Shown: piece after piece, positions 24,876-33,812 of the stretch
Layout of the letters: each line of letters starts with the position of its first letter
Position numbering within the stretch: the stretch's first letter is position 1
Origin: Archangium gephyra
GTDB lineage: Bacteria > Myxococcota > Myxococcia > Myxococcales > Myxococcaceae
Assembly: GCA_003243425.1 (NCBI GenBank)
Contig: QFQP01000017.1
Span: 84,733 to 148,732, forward strand
Direction: 5' to 3'
DNA: 64,000 nucleotides
Notes under the pieces: generated by a model
What the model saw: the letters and a program-made list of their open reading frames with translations, nothing else
What the model was told of the DNA's origin: nothing
Databases searched by the model: none
Program-made: the position numbers and the translations under genes

Positions 24876-26240
24876 ATGGAAGCGTTTGATTCGTTCCTTT
24901 CGAGCCCGCAACACCGCGATCTCATTCGAGCGGTACTCACCTGCGCGGCGCACGCGCGCGGCCTGGGGCTGATCGTCGGCGACGAGACCGGGAAGACGGC
25001 GGCAACGCTGGCGTCGACGCTCGCCGCGGCCTGGCCACACACCGACGTGAACCTGCTGCAGATCGACGCGAACCCCACGCGGGTGACCTCCTTTCTCGGC
25101 GGTGCGCCGCGTGAGCCGTTCGTCATCGCTGACCGCGGCACCGACGCCGCGTTGCGCAGCGCGCTCCGACAAGATTCCGACGTGCTCGTGGTGACCGCGC
25201 TCGAAGACGCGGCCGCGCAGCTGCTGGTGACCGCGACGCAGACCGGGCACGCGGTGCTCCTGGCGACGAACCTGACCTCGCTCGAGGCCGCGATTTCGAG
25301 GCTCACCGCTGGCGCCGCCTTCATGCAGCAGGACGGCGTGGAGTTCGTCGTCGAGCTGCGTGACGGCTTCATTCAGCGCGTGCTGCGACGCATGCCCAGC
25401 GGGCTCGAGGTGCTCGCTGAAGTTCGCGACGGCGCGGTGCACGTCGAGCGCGCGACGGTGCCCGAAGCGCTCTACCCGCCCCCGACGCCGACGCGCATGG
25501 CCCCGCCGCTTCCTGAACGGCGGGAAGCGAAGGTGGCTGCGCGTGCGGCGTGGTTGCCGGTGACGTCGGAGACCAGCACCGCGAATTCGCGAATCGGCAT
25601 CGGGCCGATGTCGCGACCCACGGGCTGGGCGTGGCCGACGTGCCCTCAGTGCTCGAAGCCGTTGTCCTTCGTCCTGCAGCTCGAGCTCTCGGAGCTGCCC
25701 GCTGAGTTCTCGGTGCCGCTTCGCGACGGGCTGGTCGAGCTGTTCCTGTGCGCCGACGTCTGTGAAGGCGGCGTGCACCTCGAGCGCGTGGCGCCATCGT
25801 CTTCACTCGAAGCCGTGCTGGCGCCGCACCATTCGCTGCTCGTGCTCGAGCCCGGAGCCATCGCCACGTGGCGCCGCTTCGACGAAGAGCCCGGCTGGGT
25901 TGATCGCGAGCGGCTCGAGTTGCCGGAGCCCGAAGTCGACTCACCGCGGCCGCTGCAGGCCGACAAGCTCGGCGGCTGGCCCGCGTGGCAGCAGGGCGCC
26001 GACTGGCCGAGCGACGATTCGACGCTGCTGTTTCAGCTCGACGAAGGTGAGACGCGCATCGGTGGGAAGTCACCGACGTGGAGCTTCGAAGAAGCGCGCG
26101 TGATGCCGGGGCTGCCGCCGGCCCGCGTGGTCGACTCGGAAGCGCCGAGACATTTTCCGTCGCTGCTCACGGGTGAGGCCACCGCGTTCATCTTCATGAA
26201 CAGCGACGGTTCGCTGAAGTTCGTGTGGCAGACCGGTTGA
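24876..26240 (+). CDS. Degenerate PilT/GspE-like ATPase fused to a DUF1963-like domain
   Basis: A 454-residue protein from the ATG at 24876 (an in-frame ATG lies at 24840). The first ~200 residues follow PilT-type secretion ATPases, but key sites have changed: the P-loop reads VGDETGKT (34-41) instead of GxxxxGK(T/S). RQDSDVLVVTALED stands where PilT has RQDPDVILVGEMRD, so the catalytic Glu is lost, and TGHAVLLATNL lacks the usual His box. From about residue 265 come CPQCSKPLSFVLQLEL and later KLGGWPAWQQGADWP and LLFQLD, the pattern of DUF1963 (YwqG) proteins. The fusion is uninterrupted. Probably non-catalytic and regulatory. It abuts the NtrC-type gene tail to tail. Confidence 0.72.
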   Translation: MEAFDSFLSSPQHRDLIRAVLTCAAHARGLGLIVGDETGKTAATLASTLAAAWPHTDVNLLQIDANPTRVTSFLGGAPREPFVIADRGTDAALRSALRQDSDVLVVTALEDAAAQLLVTATQTGHAVLLATNLTSLEAAISRLTAGAAFMQQDGVEFVVELRDGFIQRVLRRMPSGLEVLAEVRDGAVHVERATVPEALYPPPTPTRMAPPLPERREAKVAARAAWLPVTSETSTANSRIGIGPMSRPTGWAWPTCPQCSKPLSFVLQLELSELPAEFSVPLRDGLVELFLCADVCEGGVHLERVAPSSSLEAVLAPHHSLLVLEPGAIATWRRFDEEPGWVDRERLELPEPEVDSPRPLQADKLGGWPAWQQGADWPSDDSTLLFQLDEGETRIGGKSPTWSFEEARVMPGLPPARVVDSEAPRHFPSLLTGEATAFIFMNSDGSLKFVWQTG

Positions 26241-27584
26241 TCACTCGTTCTCTTCGCGAACGAGTTTGTTGAACGTGGGGTGCGAAATGCCGAGCGCCTT
26301 CGCGGTGTCGAGGCGGCGCCCGCCGTTCTGCTCCAGCGCCCAGCGCGCGTAGCGGCGCTCGAGCGAATCGAGCGTCTCCACTTCCTGCGACACGAAGCCC
26401 GCGACGACCGACGCGCCGGGCGCGGGCATCACCAACCAGTCGAGCGAGATCTCGGTGCCGCTCTCGAGCGCCAGCGCACGCTCGAGGATGTTGCGCAGCT
26501 CACGGACGTTCCCGGGGAAGTGGTAGCGGCCGAGCCGTTCGAGCGCGTCCGGCGACAACTTCGGCACCTTCCGCCTGCCCTGCTCCTTCGCGACCCGCAG
26601 CAACAGCCCTTCGGCGAGAGAAGGCACGTCTTCACGGCGCTCACGCAGCGGCGGCACGTCGAGGCGGAACACCGACAAGCGGAACCAGAGATCTTCGCGG
26701 AACCTGCCCAGCTTCACCTGCGCGGCGAGGTCTCGGTTGGTGGCCGCGACGACGCGCGCGGTGCTCGCGAGCTCGGTCGCTCCACCCAGCCTTCGGAAGC
26801 GACCCCCATCGAGGAACGTGAGCAGCTTGGCCTGCAGCGGCGCCGAGAGCTCTCCGACTTCATCGAGGAACAGCGTGCCCCTGTGCGCGAGCTCGACGAC
26901 GCCACGGCGCGTGCTCTTCGCGTCGGTGAACGCGCCACGCTCGTGACCGAACAGCTCGCTCTCGGCCATCGACTCGGGCAACGCCGCGCAGTTCAACTGA
27001 ATGAAGGGCGCCGCAGTGCCGAAGCTCTTCACGTGCAGGTGCCACGCGAGCGCCTCCTTGCCGCTGCCGGTCTCACCGAGCAGCAGCACCGGGCTGCGCG
27101 GGCTGGTGCTGGCGATGCGTTCCAGCGTCGCCACCAGCGTCTTCATGGAGGGCGCGACGGGCTCGATGAGACTGCGCCGACCCGAGAGCTCACCTTCGGC
27201 GTGTTGCAGGCGTTCACGAACGCGGAGGTCTTCGCTCGCGCGGCGCGCCTTGAAGAGCAGGTCAGACAACTCGATGGGCTTGGCGAGGTAGTCGGTCGCG
27301 CCGAGCCGCACGGCTTCCACGGCGCTCGCGATGTCGCCGTGCGCGGTGACCATCACCACCACCGCGTCGGGCAACGCCCTGCGCAGCTCGGGCAGAAATT
27401 CGAGCCCGTCACCATCGGGGAGCCGCCGGTCGAGCACCACCAGCTCGAACTCCGCGCCGGCGACGCGCGAGCGCGCTTCATGGAGCGAGTGCGCCAGCGT
27501 CACCTGCGCACCTTCGCGTTGCAGCGCTGCGGCGGCGATGGCGAGGAAGGCGCGGTCATCGTCGACGAGCAGCGTGGTCAACAT
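26241..27584 (-). CDS. NtrC-family sigma-54-dependent response regulator
   Basis: A 447-residue regulator. Receiver domain (1-120) with acidic DDD (8-10) and phospho-acceptor Asp52 in VVLDRRLPDG. AAA+ domain (about 140-375) with Walker A GETGSGKE and a sigma-54 contact loop reading GAFTDA in place of GAFTGA. The C-terminal Fis-type helix-turn-helix includes LDTAKALGISHPTFNKL. On phosphorylation it should remodel sigma-54 RNA polymerase at distant promoters. It follows the histidine kinase gene by 19 bp on the same strand, so they form a two-component pair. GAFTDA variants occur in working activators. Confidence 0.93.
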   Translation of the reverse strand: MLTTLLVDDDRAFLAIAAAALQREGAQVTLAHSLHEARSRVAGAEFELVVLDRRLPDGDGLEFLPELRRALPDAVVVMVTAHGDIASAVEAVRLGATDYLAKPIELSDLLFKARRASEDLRVRERLQHAEGELSGRRSLIEPVAPSMKTLVATLERIASTSPRSPVLLLGETGSGKEALAWHLHVKSFGTAAPFIQLNCAALPESMAESELFGHERGAFTDAKSTRRGVVELAHRGTLFLDEVGELSAPLQAKLLTFLDGGRFRRLGGATELASTARVVAATNRDLAAQVKLGRFREDLWFRLSVFRLDVPPLRERREDVPSLAEGLLLRVAKEQGRRKVPKLSPDALERLGRYHFPGNVRELRNILERALALESGTEISLDWLVMPAPGASVVAGFVSQEVETLDSLERRYARWALEQNGGRRLDTAKALGISHPTFNKLVREENE

Positions 27585-27603
27585 GGCGACGACGGTGCGC
27601 GCG

Positions 27604-29196
27604 TCAGGCCGGGAGCGTCAACTCGAAACGGCTGCCCTTCTCGAGGCGCGTGAAGCGCAGCGCGCCCCCGAGTTGCTCGGCCGCCTTCTGCGTCATCGAG
27701 AGACCGAGACCGATGCCCTTGGACTTGGTGGTGAAGAACGGCTCGCCCAGTCGTTTCTCGAAACCGTCGGGGGCGGTTCCATTGTCGGTGACCCGAATGA
27801 CGAGCGCGCCGTTCTCTCGCGCCGTCTGTACCTGCACCGCGGGCGACGCGATGTGGCCCATGTCTTTGGCGGCGACGCTGGCCTCGATGGCGTTGCGCAC
27901 GAGGTTGTCGACGGCGGTGGTGATGAGCAGCGGATCGCTGGCGATGGTCGCGCCGCTGGAGAGCTCGGTGGTCACCGACGCTTCGGGCCACTCAGGCAGC
28001 GTCGACAACGCGGCCACCGCTTCACCGACCACCACGTCGAGCTCCATCGGCGTGCGGCGCGGTTCGTTGGGCTTCGAGAACGAGAGCAGCGAGCGCGACA
28101 GGTGCTGGAGGCGATCAACCTGACCGGTCACCGTCTTCGTCACCAGCTCGGGGTCTCCACCGACGCGCAGCAACGACACCGCGGACTTCAGACCGTTGAG
28201 CGAGTTCTTCACTTCATGCGCGATGAGGCTCGCCGCGCTGCCCAGGGCGGCCATCTTCTCCTGCTCGGCGACGTGCACTTCAGCGTCGAGGAACGCGCGC
28301 CACGTGCGGCGGAGAAAGAGCACGAACGCGCCGAGGGCGGCGATCTGCACGAGCAACAGAAAGCCGAGTTGCAGCTCGAGCCGGCGACGAATGGGCGCGA
28401 TGGACGTCTCTTCCGACTCGAGCGCGAGCACCTGCAACGCCGTGCCGCGAACCGAGAAGGCCTCGGCCATCACTTCGTAGCCGTCGATGTTCCACGTCGC
28501 GTTTCCCCCGTTGGCCTTGAGCGCTTCGAAGCGGCCATCGAAGCCGACGGCGTGACTCCACGACGGCTCGGCGATGGGCAGCACCACTTCTTCGTCTGAC
28601 GAGAGCAGCAGGAGCTGCTCACCTTTCTGACCTGCGCCGTAGAGGAGCTTGTCGGTGCCACGCACCACGCCCACCAGCACGCCCATCAACTGCGTACCGT
28701 CGTGAACCGGGAGCGCGACCGCGAGTCGAGAGCTGTCGTCGTCGGTGAGCTCGTCGACGGTGGCGCGATCGAACGCCAGCACTTCGCGGAACCACGATTC
28801 ATCGAGAATCGGCGGCACCACGATTTCTGGATCGCTCCAGAGCTGTTCGCCTTCGCGACTGAACAGAATGACGCCTTCGGCGAAGAGCGCGCGGTCTTCT
28901 TGAACCCCGAGCCGCACCATCGCGTCGTGGCGGAGCAGCTCGACGTAGCCGCGGTCGGCCAGGCGCTGCATCTCGGCGCGGAGCAGCTCGAAGTAGAGGC
29001 CGAGCGAGTCGCTGTACAGGCGGCCCTGGCGGGAGACACGTTCGCGCACCTGACGCCGCGCTTCTTCGACGTCGGCCCGGTAGGCGAGCACGGCGGCGAG
29101 CGAACCGAGCAAGGCGACGACGATGAGCGCGCCCAGCACCGAGCGCACCGTCTCCAGCGCAGCGCGGCGGCGAGATGGGAGCGCGGGCTCGGACAT
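27604..29196 (-). CDS. Membrane sensor histidine kinase
   Basis: A 530-residue kinase taken from the ATG giving MSEPALPSRRR. The first transmembrane segment (about 20-42), a periplasmic Cache/PAS-like sensor of about 225 residues and the second transmembrane segment (about 270-290) precede a HisKA box LIAHEVKNSLNG, an N box NLVRNAIEA, and G boxes VTDNGTAPDG and TTKSKGIGLGLS. All catalytic boxes are intact. The gene lies upstream of the sigma-54 activator with a 19-bp gap, so it is the cognate sensor. The ligand is unknown; the large extracytoplasmic domain points to an external signal. Confidence 0.92.
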   Translation of the reverse strand: MSEPALPSRRRAALETVRSVLGALIVVALLGSLAAVLAYRADVEEARRQVRERVSRQGRLYSDSLGLYFELLRAEMQRLADRGYVELLRHDAMVRLGVQEDRALFAEGVILFSREGEQLWSDPEIVVPPILDESWFREVLAFDRATVDELTDDDSSRLAVALPVHDGTQLMGVLVGVVRGTDKLLYGAGQKGEQLLLLSSDEEVVLPIAEPSWSHAVGFDGRFEALKANGGNATWNIDGYEVMAEAFSVRGTALQVLALESEETSIAPIRRRLELQLGFLLLVQIAALGAFVLFLRRTWRAFLDAEVHVAEQEKMAALGSAASLIAHEVKNSLNGLKSAVSLLRVGGDPELVTKTVTGQVDRLQHLSRSLLSFSKPNEPRRTPMELDVVVGEAVAALSTLPEWPEASVTTELSSGATIASDPLLITTAVDNLVRNAIEASVAAKDMGHIASPAVQVQTARENGALVIRVTDNGTAPDGFEKRLGEPFFTTKSKGIGLGLSMTQKAAEQLGGALRFTRLEKGSRFELTLPA

Positions 29197-29609
29197 CGCG
29201 GGCACACTACGACGGCGGGAGGCGGTTCTGAATGCGGGTGGGTTCGGAAATGCGGCGATGCCCGTCGAGAGAACCATCGCTCGCGGCGTTCAGCGCCGCG
29301 CCAAGCGTCCCGGTGGCTGTGGACCGAACGAGACCGGGAGAGCCGCGGTCGTTCCGGAGTCTCGATCGCCGAAATCGGCGCGGTTGAACGACGGCGCGTT
29401 TCGCCTGAATGAGGGCGGTGCACGACGGTGGCGAAGCGGCGCGCACGTCACGAGCGTGCCTCGCGACTTCAGGCAGAATCAGCGCAACTGGCGGCGAGTT
29501 CGGGAGCGGAGCCGGCCCGAAACACCCGCCAGAAGGCAGCGCCGGCCCGCATAGAAAGATGAATGGACAGCCGTTCAGTGGGTCGCTGTAGGCGCGCACC
29601 ACACGTGCT
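29197..29609. other. 413-bp intergenic region between two minus-strand operons
   Basis: No convincing gene is present. Short plus-strand frames exist but lack a start signal and family resemblance. The left end (near 29197-29260) should hold the histidine-kinase promoter. A dispersed-repeat copy lies at about 29440-29535, before the end of the ABC permease gene. A GGCGTTCAGCGCC hairpin sits near 29288. Confidence 0.6.
29440..29535 (+). repeat. Dispersed intergenic repeat, copy A
   Basis: The stretch resembles one at about 63765-63855. The most conserved pieces are GCGCAACTGGC and an 18-bp block with a single mismatch (29504-29521 versus 63821-63838). The intervening bases align with short gaps at roughly three-quarters identity by eye. 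Both copies lie in intergenic DNA. Confidence 0.6.
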
Positions 29610-31130
29610 TCATCCCCCGCTCAACGCCGCGGCGCCGCCCAACGACAACGCGCTGAAGAGCACGAACGGCACGCCGACGAGCAACACCCGTCGCAGCGGT
29701 CGTAACGCGACGAACCGCTGTTGCGCGACGACGAGCGCGGTCACCAGGACGATGAACATCACTGCGCCCAGGTACTCACTGCCGCGCCCCTCGTGACTCG
29801 CCAGATACGCGGCGCCGATATAGCCACCGATGAACACCATGACCGTCGCGAGCATCACGCCGGTCGCGATCAACGACGACATCGCGAGCGACACCGCGGC
29901 TCCGCTCAGTTCAATGGAAACCGCGAGGGCCAGCGCCCAGATGACGACCATCTCCATCGCCCACGCCGGAACGGCGGACCACTGCATCGAGCCCAACGAC
30001 ATCAACAGCGCGACCGGCGCGACGATGTTGCTCACCGCCATCACCCCCAACGACACCAACGCCTTCTCACGGAACACGCGCGCGCGTGGCACCAGCGACA
30101 GACGCAGCTCCAACGTTCCAGTGCGTCGCGCTTCGGCGAACGCCTGCGCGGGGCTCAACGCAGCCGCTGCGGCCGACAAGAAGAACAACATGCCGACCTG
30201 CAGCTCGCGGTGCCCCGACAACGCCACGGCCACTGTGAGAGCCAGAACGCCGAGCAGGACCGATTCACGCTGCTCTCGCAGTTCCGCGCCCAGCAACGGT
30301 GCCAGTCGACGTTCAGGCCCACCCACGGAGTTCAAGACCCATGACTCGCCAAAGCCCGGCGCGAACACGCCACGCCGCACCGCACGCGGCACCAACGCGA
30401 GCATCGTCACTCCGTAGAACCCGAGCACGACCACACCGAGCATCGACTCGAACAACGCGAACGGCAGCACGAGGAGAATCGGCACCACCACGGTCAGCCC
30501 CAGCGACGACACGTCCTTCTTCGCGAAGAAGAACCACGGCAACGCGGTGGCCAACGCGATGACGTGACCTGCAAGCGCGTACGACCGTTCGTTTCCCGGC
30601 GACAACGCGACCTGCGTGAAGGAGGTCACGATGACGAGCGCGCTCAACGCGAACTTCTCGCCAATCACCTGGCCAGCACGCGGGCTGGTCATCAAGGCTG
30701 GCAACGTGCCGCGCTCCGCTTCCCAGGTCAGCGGCACCAGAATCACCGCGCTGGGCAACACCAACGACAGCACCTGACTGACGACCATCACGAGTGCTGA
30801 AGCCGCGGGAAACACACTCGGCAACACCATGCCGAAGCCGGTCGCCAGCAAGAGCACCACGCCCACCGGCAGCATCAAACGCAACTCGGTGCGCAATCGC
30901 ACCGCACGCGGCGAGTTCGCGATTTCCGCCCACACGACGAGCAGCAACAACGGCAGCACCGGTGCCAGCGCGCCAAGCCAGCGCCGGGTGTCGTGAGTAC
31001 CGGACCGCAGCTCCGCGAGCATGAGCACGTTCACCGGCAGCAAGATCAGCAACCACCACGCGCGCGCCGAGAACTTCAGCGAGACCGGCGGGCTCATCGT
31101 CATCACGTTCATGTCGAGACTCCGGTTCAC
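29610..31130 (-). CDS. ABC-2 type transporter permease
   Basis: A 506-residue protein with about twelve hydrophobic segments, two six-helix halves in series, starting at a GTG that overlaps the ATPase stop (GTGA). The segment WEAERGTLPALMTSPRAGQVIGEK is the cytoplasmic coupling element typical of ABC-2 permeases, and a similar ARRTGTLELRLSLVP occurs in the second half. Length and duplication suit a single-chain full permease. Under a YtrA-type regulator such exporters respond to cell-wall antibiotics or envelope stress in Firmicutes; the role here is inference. Confidence 0.83.
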   Translation of the reverse strand: MNRSLDMNVMTMSPPVSLKFSARAWWLLILLPVNVLMLAELRSGTHDTRRWLGALAPVLPLLLLVVWAEIANSPRAVRLRTELRLMLPVGVVLLLATGFGMVLPSVFPAASALVMVVSQVLSLVLPSAVILVPLTWEAERGTLPALMTSPRAGQVIGEKFALSALVIVTSFTQVALSPGNERSYALAGHVIALATALPWFFFAKKDVSSLGLTVVVPILLVLPFALFESMLGVVVLGFYGVTMLALVPRAVRRGVFAPGFGESWVLNSVGGPERRLAPLLGAELREQRESVLLGVLALTVAVALSGHRELQVGMLFFLSAAAAALSPAQAFAEARRTGTLELRLSLVPRARVFREKALVSLGVMAVSNIVAPVALLMSLGSMQWSAVPAWAMEMVVIWALALAVSIELSGAAVSLAMSSLIATGVMLATVMVFIGGYIGAAYLASHEGRGSEYLGAVMFIVLVTALVVAQQRFVALRPLRRVLLVGVPFVLFSALSLGGAAALSGG

Positions 31131-32011
31131 GCGGCGAGGAGGAAGATGTCTTCGAGTGACAACGCGCTGACATCGACGCGCACGGCACCCTGCTGCGTGA
31201 GCCAGCCTTCGGCCGCGGCAGCATCGGCATCGACCACGAACTCGAGCATGCGACCCTCGCGGCTCAACGGCTTCACGGTCTTCATCGGCACGCGTTCGGG
31301 CGCTTCACCGTCGAACCACGCGCGCAGCCTGCGGTACCGCGAACGCGCTTCATCGGCTTCGGTCGTCAGCACCGCGCGGCCGCCGCTCATCACCGTGAAG
31401 CCGTCGACCACGCCTTCGAACTCGGAGATGAGATGCGTAGAGAGGAGAATCGTCTTCTTCTGCGGCGCTCGCTCCTGGAACACGCCGATGACCGCTTCGA
31501 TGAACTGCCGGCGGACGAGGGGGTCGAGGCCCGACGTGGGCTCGTCGAGGATCAACAACTCCGGATCCGCGGCGATGGCGCAGATCAACGCGAGCTGTGT
31601 TCTCTGCCCCTTCGACAGCGTGCCCGCCGGCGCGTCGACGTCGAGCCCGAAGCGCGCGCGCAGCTGCTACTCGACCTCCACGTCCCACCGGGTGCGCAGC
31701 GCCGCGTGGTACGCGAGCACCTCACCGACGCGCATCCACGCATGGAAGCCGGGCGAATCAGGCACCCAGGCGATGCGCGACTTCACCTCTGCTTCGTGGG
31801 TGCGCGGGTCGAGCCCGAACAACTTCACCGAGCCACCGTCGGCCTTCACCAGGCCCAGCAGCGCGCGCAGCGTCGACGTCTTGCCCGCGCCGTTGCGACC
31901 GAACAACGCGTGACACGTTCCCGGCTGAACCGTGAACGACAGCGACTTCACCGCGTCACCGCGCGAATAGCGGATGATGAGGTCCTTCACGTCGATGGCT
32001 GGCGTGGTCAC
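31127..32011 (-). pseudogene. ABC-2 transporter ATPase gene interrupted by an in-frame amber codon
   Basis: Two open stretches share one frame, separated by a TAG at 31667-31669. The N-terminal part has Walker A GRNGAGKTS and a Q-loop region. After the stop, QLRARFGLD continues directly into the signature LSKGQRTQLAL, then Walker B LLILDEPTSGLD and the switch His in LLSTHL. So the stop falls between Q-loop and signature in an otherwise complete ~293-residue ABC ATPase. CAG or GAG to TAG is the simplest origin. If translation stops there, the protein is truncated before the signature motif and the exporter is dead. It is overlapped by the permease gene and preceded by the GntR gene 3 bp upstream. 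Confidence 0.88.
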
Positions 32012-32014
32012 GAC

Positions 32015-32416
32015 TCAGGCTCCTTTGGTCTGGCGGCTGCGGTTGAAGTGTCGAAGCCGGTCGTCGAGCAGGTCTCGCAACGCGTCGTCACCGACTTGAA
32101 GGTGGTGCGCTTCGACGATGAGCGCGTCGACGGTCTGCGCGAGGCGCTCGTTGCGGACCGCCTTCCGCAACGGCGTGACCGACGCAGTGACGAAGCAGCC
32201 CGAGCCCTGCCGATTCTCGATGACGCCGGCGGCCTCGAGCTCGGCCCAGGCTTTGGCGATGGTGTTGCGGTTGACCTTCAGCTCTTCCGCGAGCGCGCGC
32301 ACCGACGGCAGCTGATCACCGTCGCGCAGCGTGCCGGCCGCGATGGCCGACTTCGCCTGTTGCACGAGCTGCAGATAGACCGGAACGCCCGAGTGGTAGT
32401 CGACGTGCCAACGCAT
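32015..32416 (-). CDS. GntR-family transcriptional regulator, YtrA subfamily
   Basis: A 133-residue regulator. The winged helix covers about 10-78 (PVYLQLVQQ, LPSVRALAEELKVNRNTIAKAW, VIENRQGSGCFV), followed by a short helical tail typical of the YtrA subfamily, which lacks a large effector domain. First gene of a three-gene unit with the ABC ATPase and permease. A perfect inverted repeat 12-35 bp upstream of the start is the probable operator, so the operon should repress itself. The effector is unknown. Confidence 0.92.
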   Translation of the reverse strand: MRWHVDYHSGVPVYLQLVQQAKSAIAAGTLRDGDQLPSVRALAEELKVNRNTIAKAWAELEAAGVIENRQGSGCFVTASVTPLRKAVRNERLAQTVDALIVEAHHLQVGDDALRDLLDDRLRHFNRSRQTKGA

Positions 32417-32427
32417 CGCCGCCAGAC

Positions 32428-32451
32428 ACTGTCATAGGCCACTATGACAGT
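32428..32451. promoter_or_regulatory. Palindromic operator of the GntR/YtrA regulator
   Basis: A perfect 9-bp inverted repeat ACTGTCATA/TATGACAGT with a 6-bp spacer (GGCCAC) sits 12-35 bp upstream of the GntR start codon. Its form (AT-rich arms ending TATGACAG) suits YtrA-type dimers. Its closeness to the start implies that it covers the promoter and transcription start. Confidence 0.82.
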
Positions 32452-33812
32452 CAAACACCCCGCCAGCGCCACGTGCCGCGCCCCAACGCCGCCACCGCGA
32501 GGGCCGCCGCGCCGATGACGAGGAAGTAGTAGTTGGCGAAGGCCTGTTTGCTGGTGGCGAAGAACGCCAGGTAGGTGACGGTCACCGCGATGAGGAAGCC
32601 CGCGCTCCCACGCGGCAGCCTCCACAACGAGAGCCCCAGCACCGCGGTCGCGGCGACGAAGGCCCACCACGAGGCCGGCGCGTGCCCCGTGACGCGCGCG
32701 AGCTTCGCCATCACGCTCAACGAGTCGTCGCGGAAGGGCTGCAGCGTCTGCAGCTCGACCACCGAGAACCAGAACTCACCGGGGTTCCAGAGCACGAACG
32801 GCAGGGTGACGAGCACCGCAGGCACGGCGGCCTTCGCGAGGAAGATGAGCGCGCCCTTCACGTTGCGCTGTTCATCGGTCAGCAGCAGCCACGCGAGCGG
32901 CAGCATGAACACCGTGTACTGCTTCGCGGCGAGCAAGAGCCCGAAGACCCATGGCGTGAGCGAAGGCCTCTTCTCGTGGGTGAGCACCACGGCCGCGAGC
33001 AACGCGACCACGAGCGGCTCTGTCCACCCCTGTTCGAGCACGAAGAACACGCGCGGCGAGAAGAGCAGCAGCGCGCCGGCCAGCACCGCGTTGCGACCGG
33101 GCCGCAGCCACATCGCCACGCCGGCGGTGAAGACCACCGCGAACAACTGCGTGTAGCGGTAGTCGCCGAACACCAGCTGCGAGGGCGTCGTCAGCAGCAG
33201 GCTCCACGGGAGGTACGGGAAGCCGAACTGCAGCACGCCGTTCACCGAGAGCCCGTCGCCGTACAGCGCGCGCGCGTCGTACTGGGCGCGACCGGAATAG
33301 ATGTCGCGAAAGCGAAGCGCGTACGGGTTCTGGCCATGCATCAGCGCGTCGGCGCTCTCGGTCTGAAACACGAACACGTCGATGTCGGGCGCTGGCGAGA
33401 CGTGAAAGAGCCACACGCCGAGCAGCAGGAAGACGCCGCTGACGATGAACGGCGTCGCGCGTTGCTGCCGGTCACCGCTCACCTGACCGACAAGGAAGGT
33501 CACCGCCATCACCACGATGCCCGCGAAGAACGGCACCAGCGAGCCGCTGACGTTGGCGCCGGGTGAACGGAAGAACTGCTGCACGACTTCCCAGAGCACC
33601 GCGACGATGACGAGGAAGCCCTGAATCGTGGCGAACACCTCGGGCGCGATGCGCCGCGCGCCCCACAACGTCACCGCGCCCGCCAACAACGCCACGAGGA
33701 GCCAACGGAACGCGCCGGGCTCGAGGCGGCCGTCAGAGGATTGCAACGCCTGACCCAGCGCGAAGCAGATGATGGTCAGCAGACAGGCGACGGCCGTAGC
33801 GGGTCGGTTCAT
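32451..33812 (-). CDS. GT-C-like integral membrane glycosyltransferase 1
   Basis: A 453-residue protein with about eleven to twelve hydrophobic segments, starting at an ATG overlapping the previous gene (ATGA). The loop after the first helices carries SPAPDIDVFVFQTESADALMHGQNPY, where the paired acidic residue is typical of polyprenyl-phosphate-dependent GT-C enzymes (mannosyltransferase/DUF2029 type). A later segment, FLVLTSKQ-like, reads AKQYTVFML. It should transfer a sugar from a polyprenyl carrier on the periplasmic side. Third of three overlapping genes; the GntR operator lies immediately after its stop. Confidence 0.72.
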   Translation of the reverse strand: MNRPATAVACLLTIICFALGQALQSSDGRLEPGAFRWLLVALLAGAVTLWGARRIAPEVFATIQGFLVIVAVLWEVVQQFFRSPGANVSGSLVPFFAGIVVMAVTFLVGQVSGDRQQRATPFIVSGVFLLLGVWLFHVSPAPDIDVFVFQTESADALMHGQNPYALRFRDIYSGRAQYDARALYGDGLSVNGVLQFGFPYLPWSLLLTTPSQLVFGDYRYTQLFAVVFTAGVAMWLRPGRNAVLAGALLLFSPRVFFVLEQGWTEPLVVALLAAVVLTHEKRPSLTPWVFGLLLAAKQYTVFMLPLAWLLLTDEQRNVKGALIFLAKAAVPAVLVTLPFVLWNPGEFWFSVVELQTLQPFRDDSLSVMAKLARVTGHAPASWWAFVAATAVLGLSLWRLPRGSAGFLIAVTVTYLAFFATSKQAFANYYFLVIGAAALAVAALGRGTWRWRGV

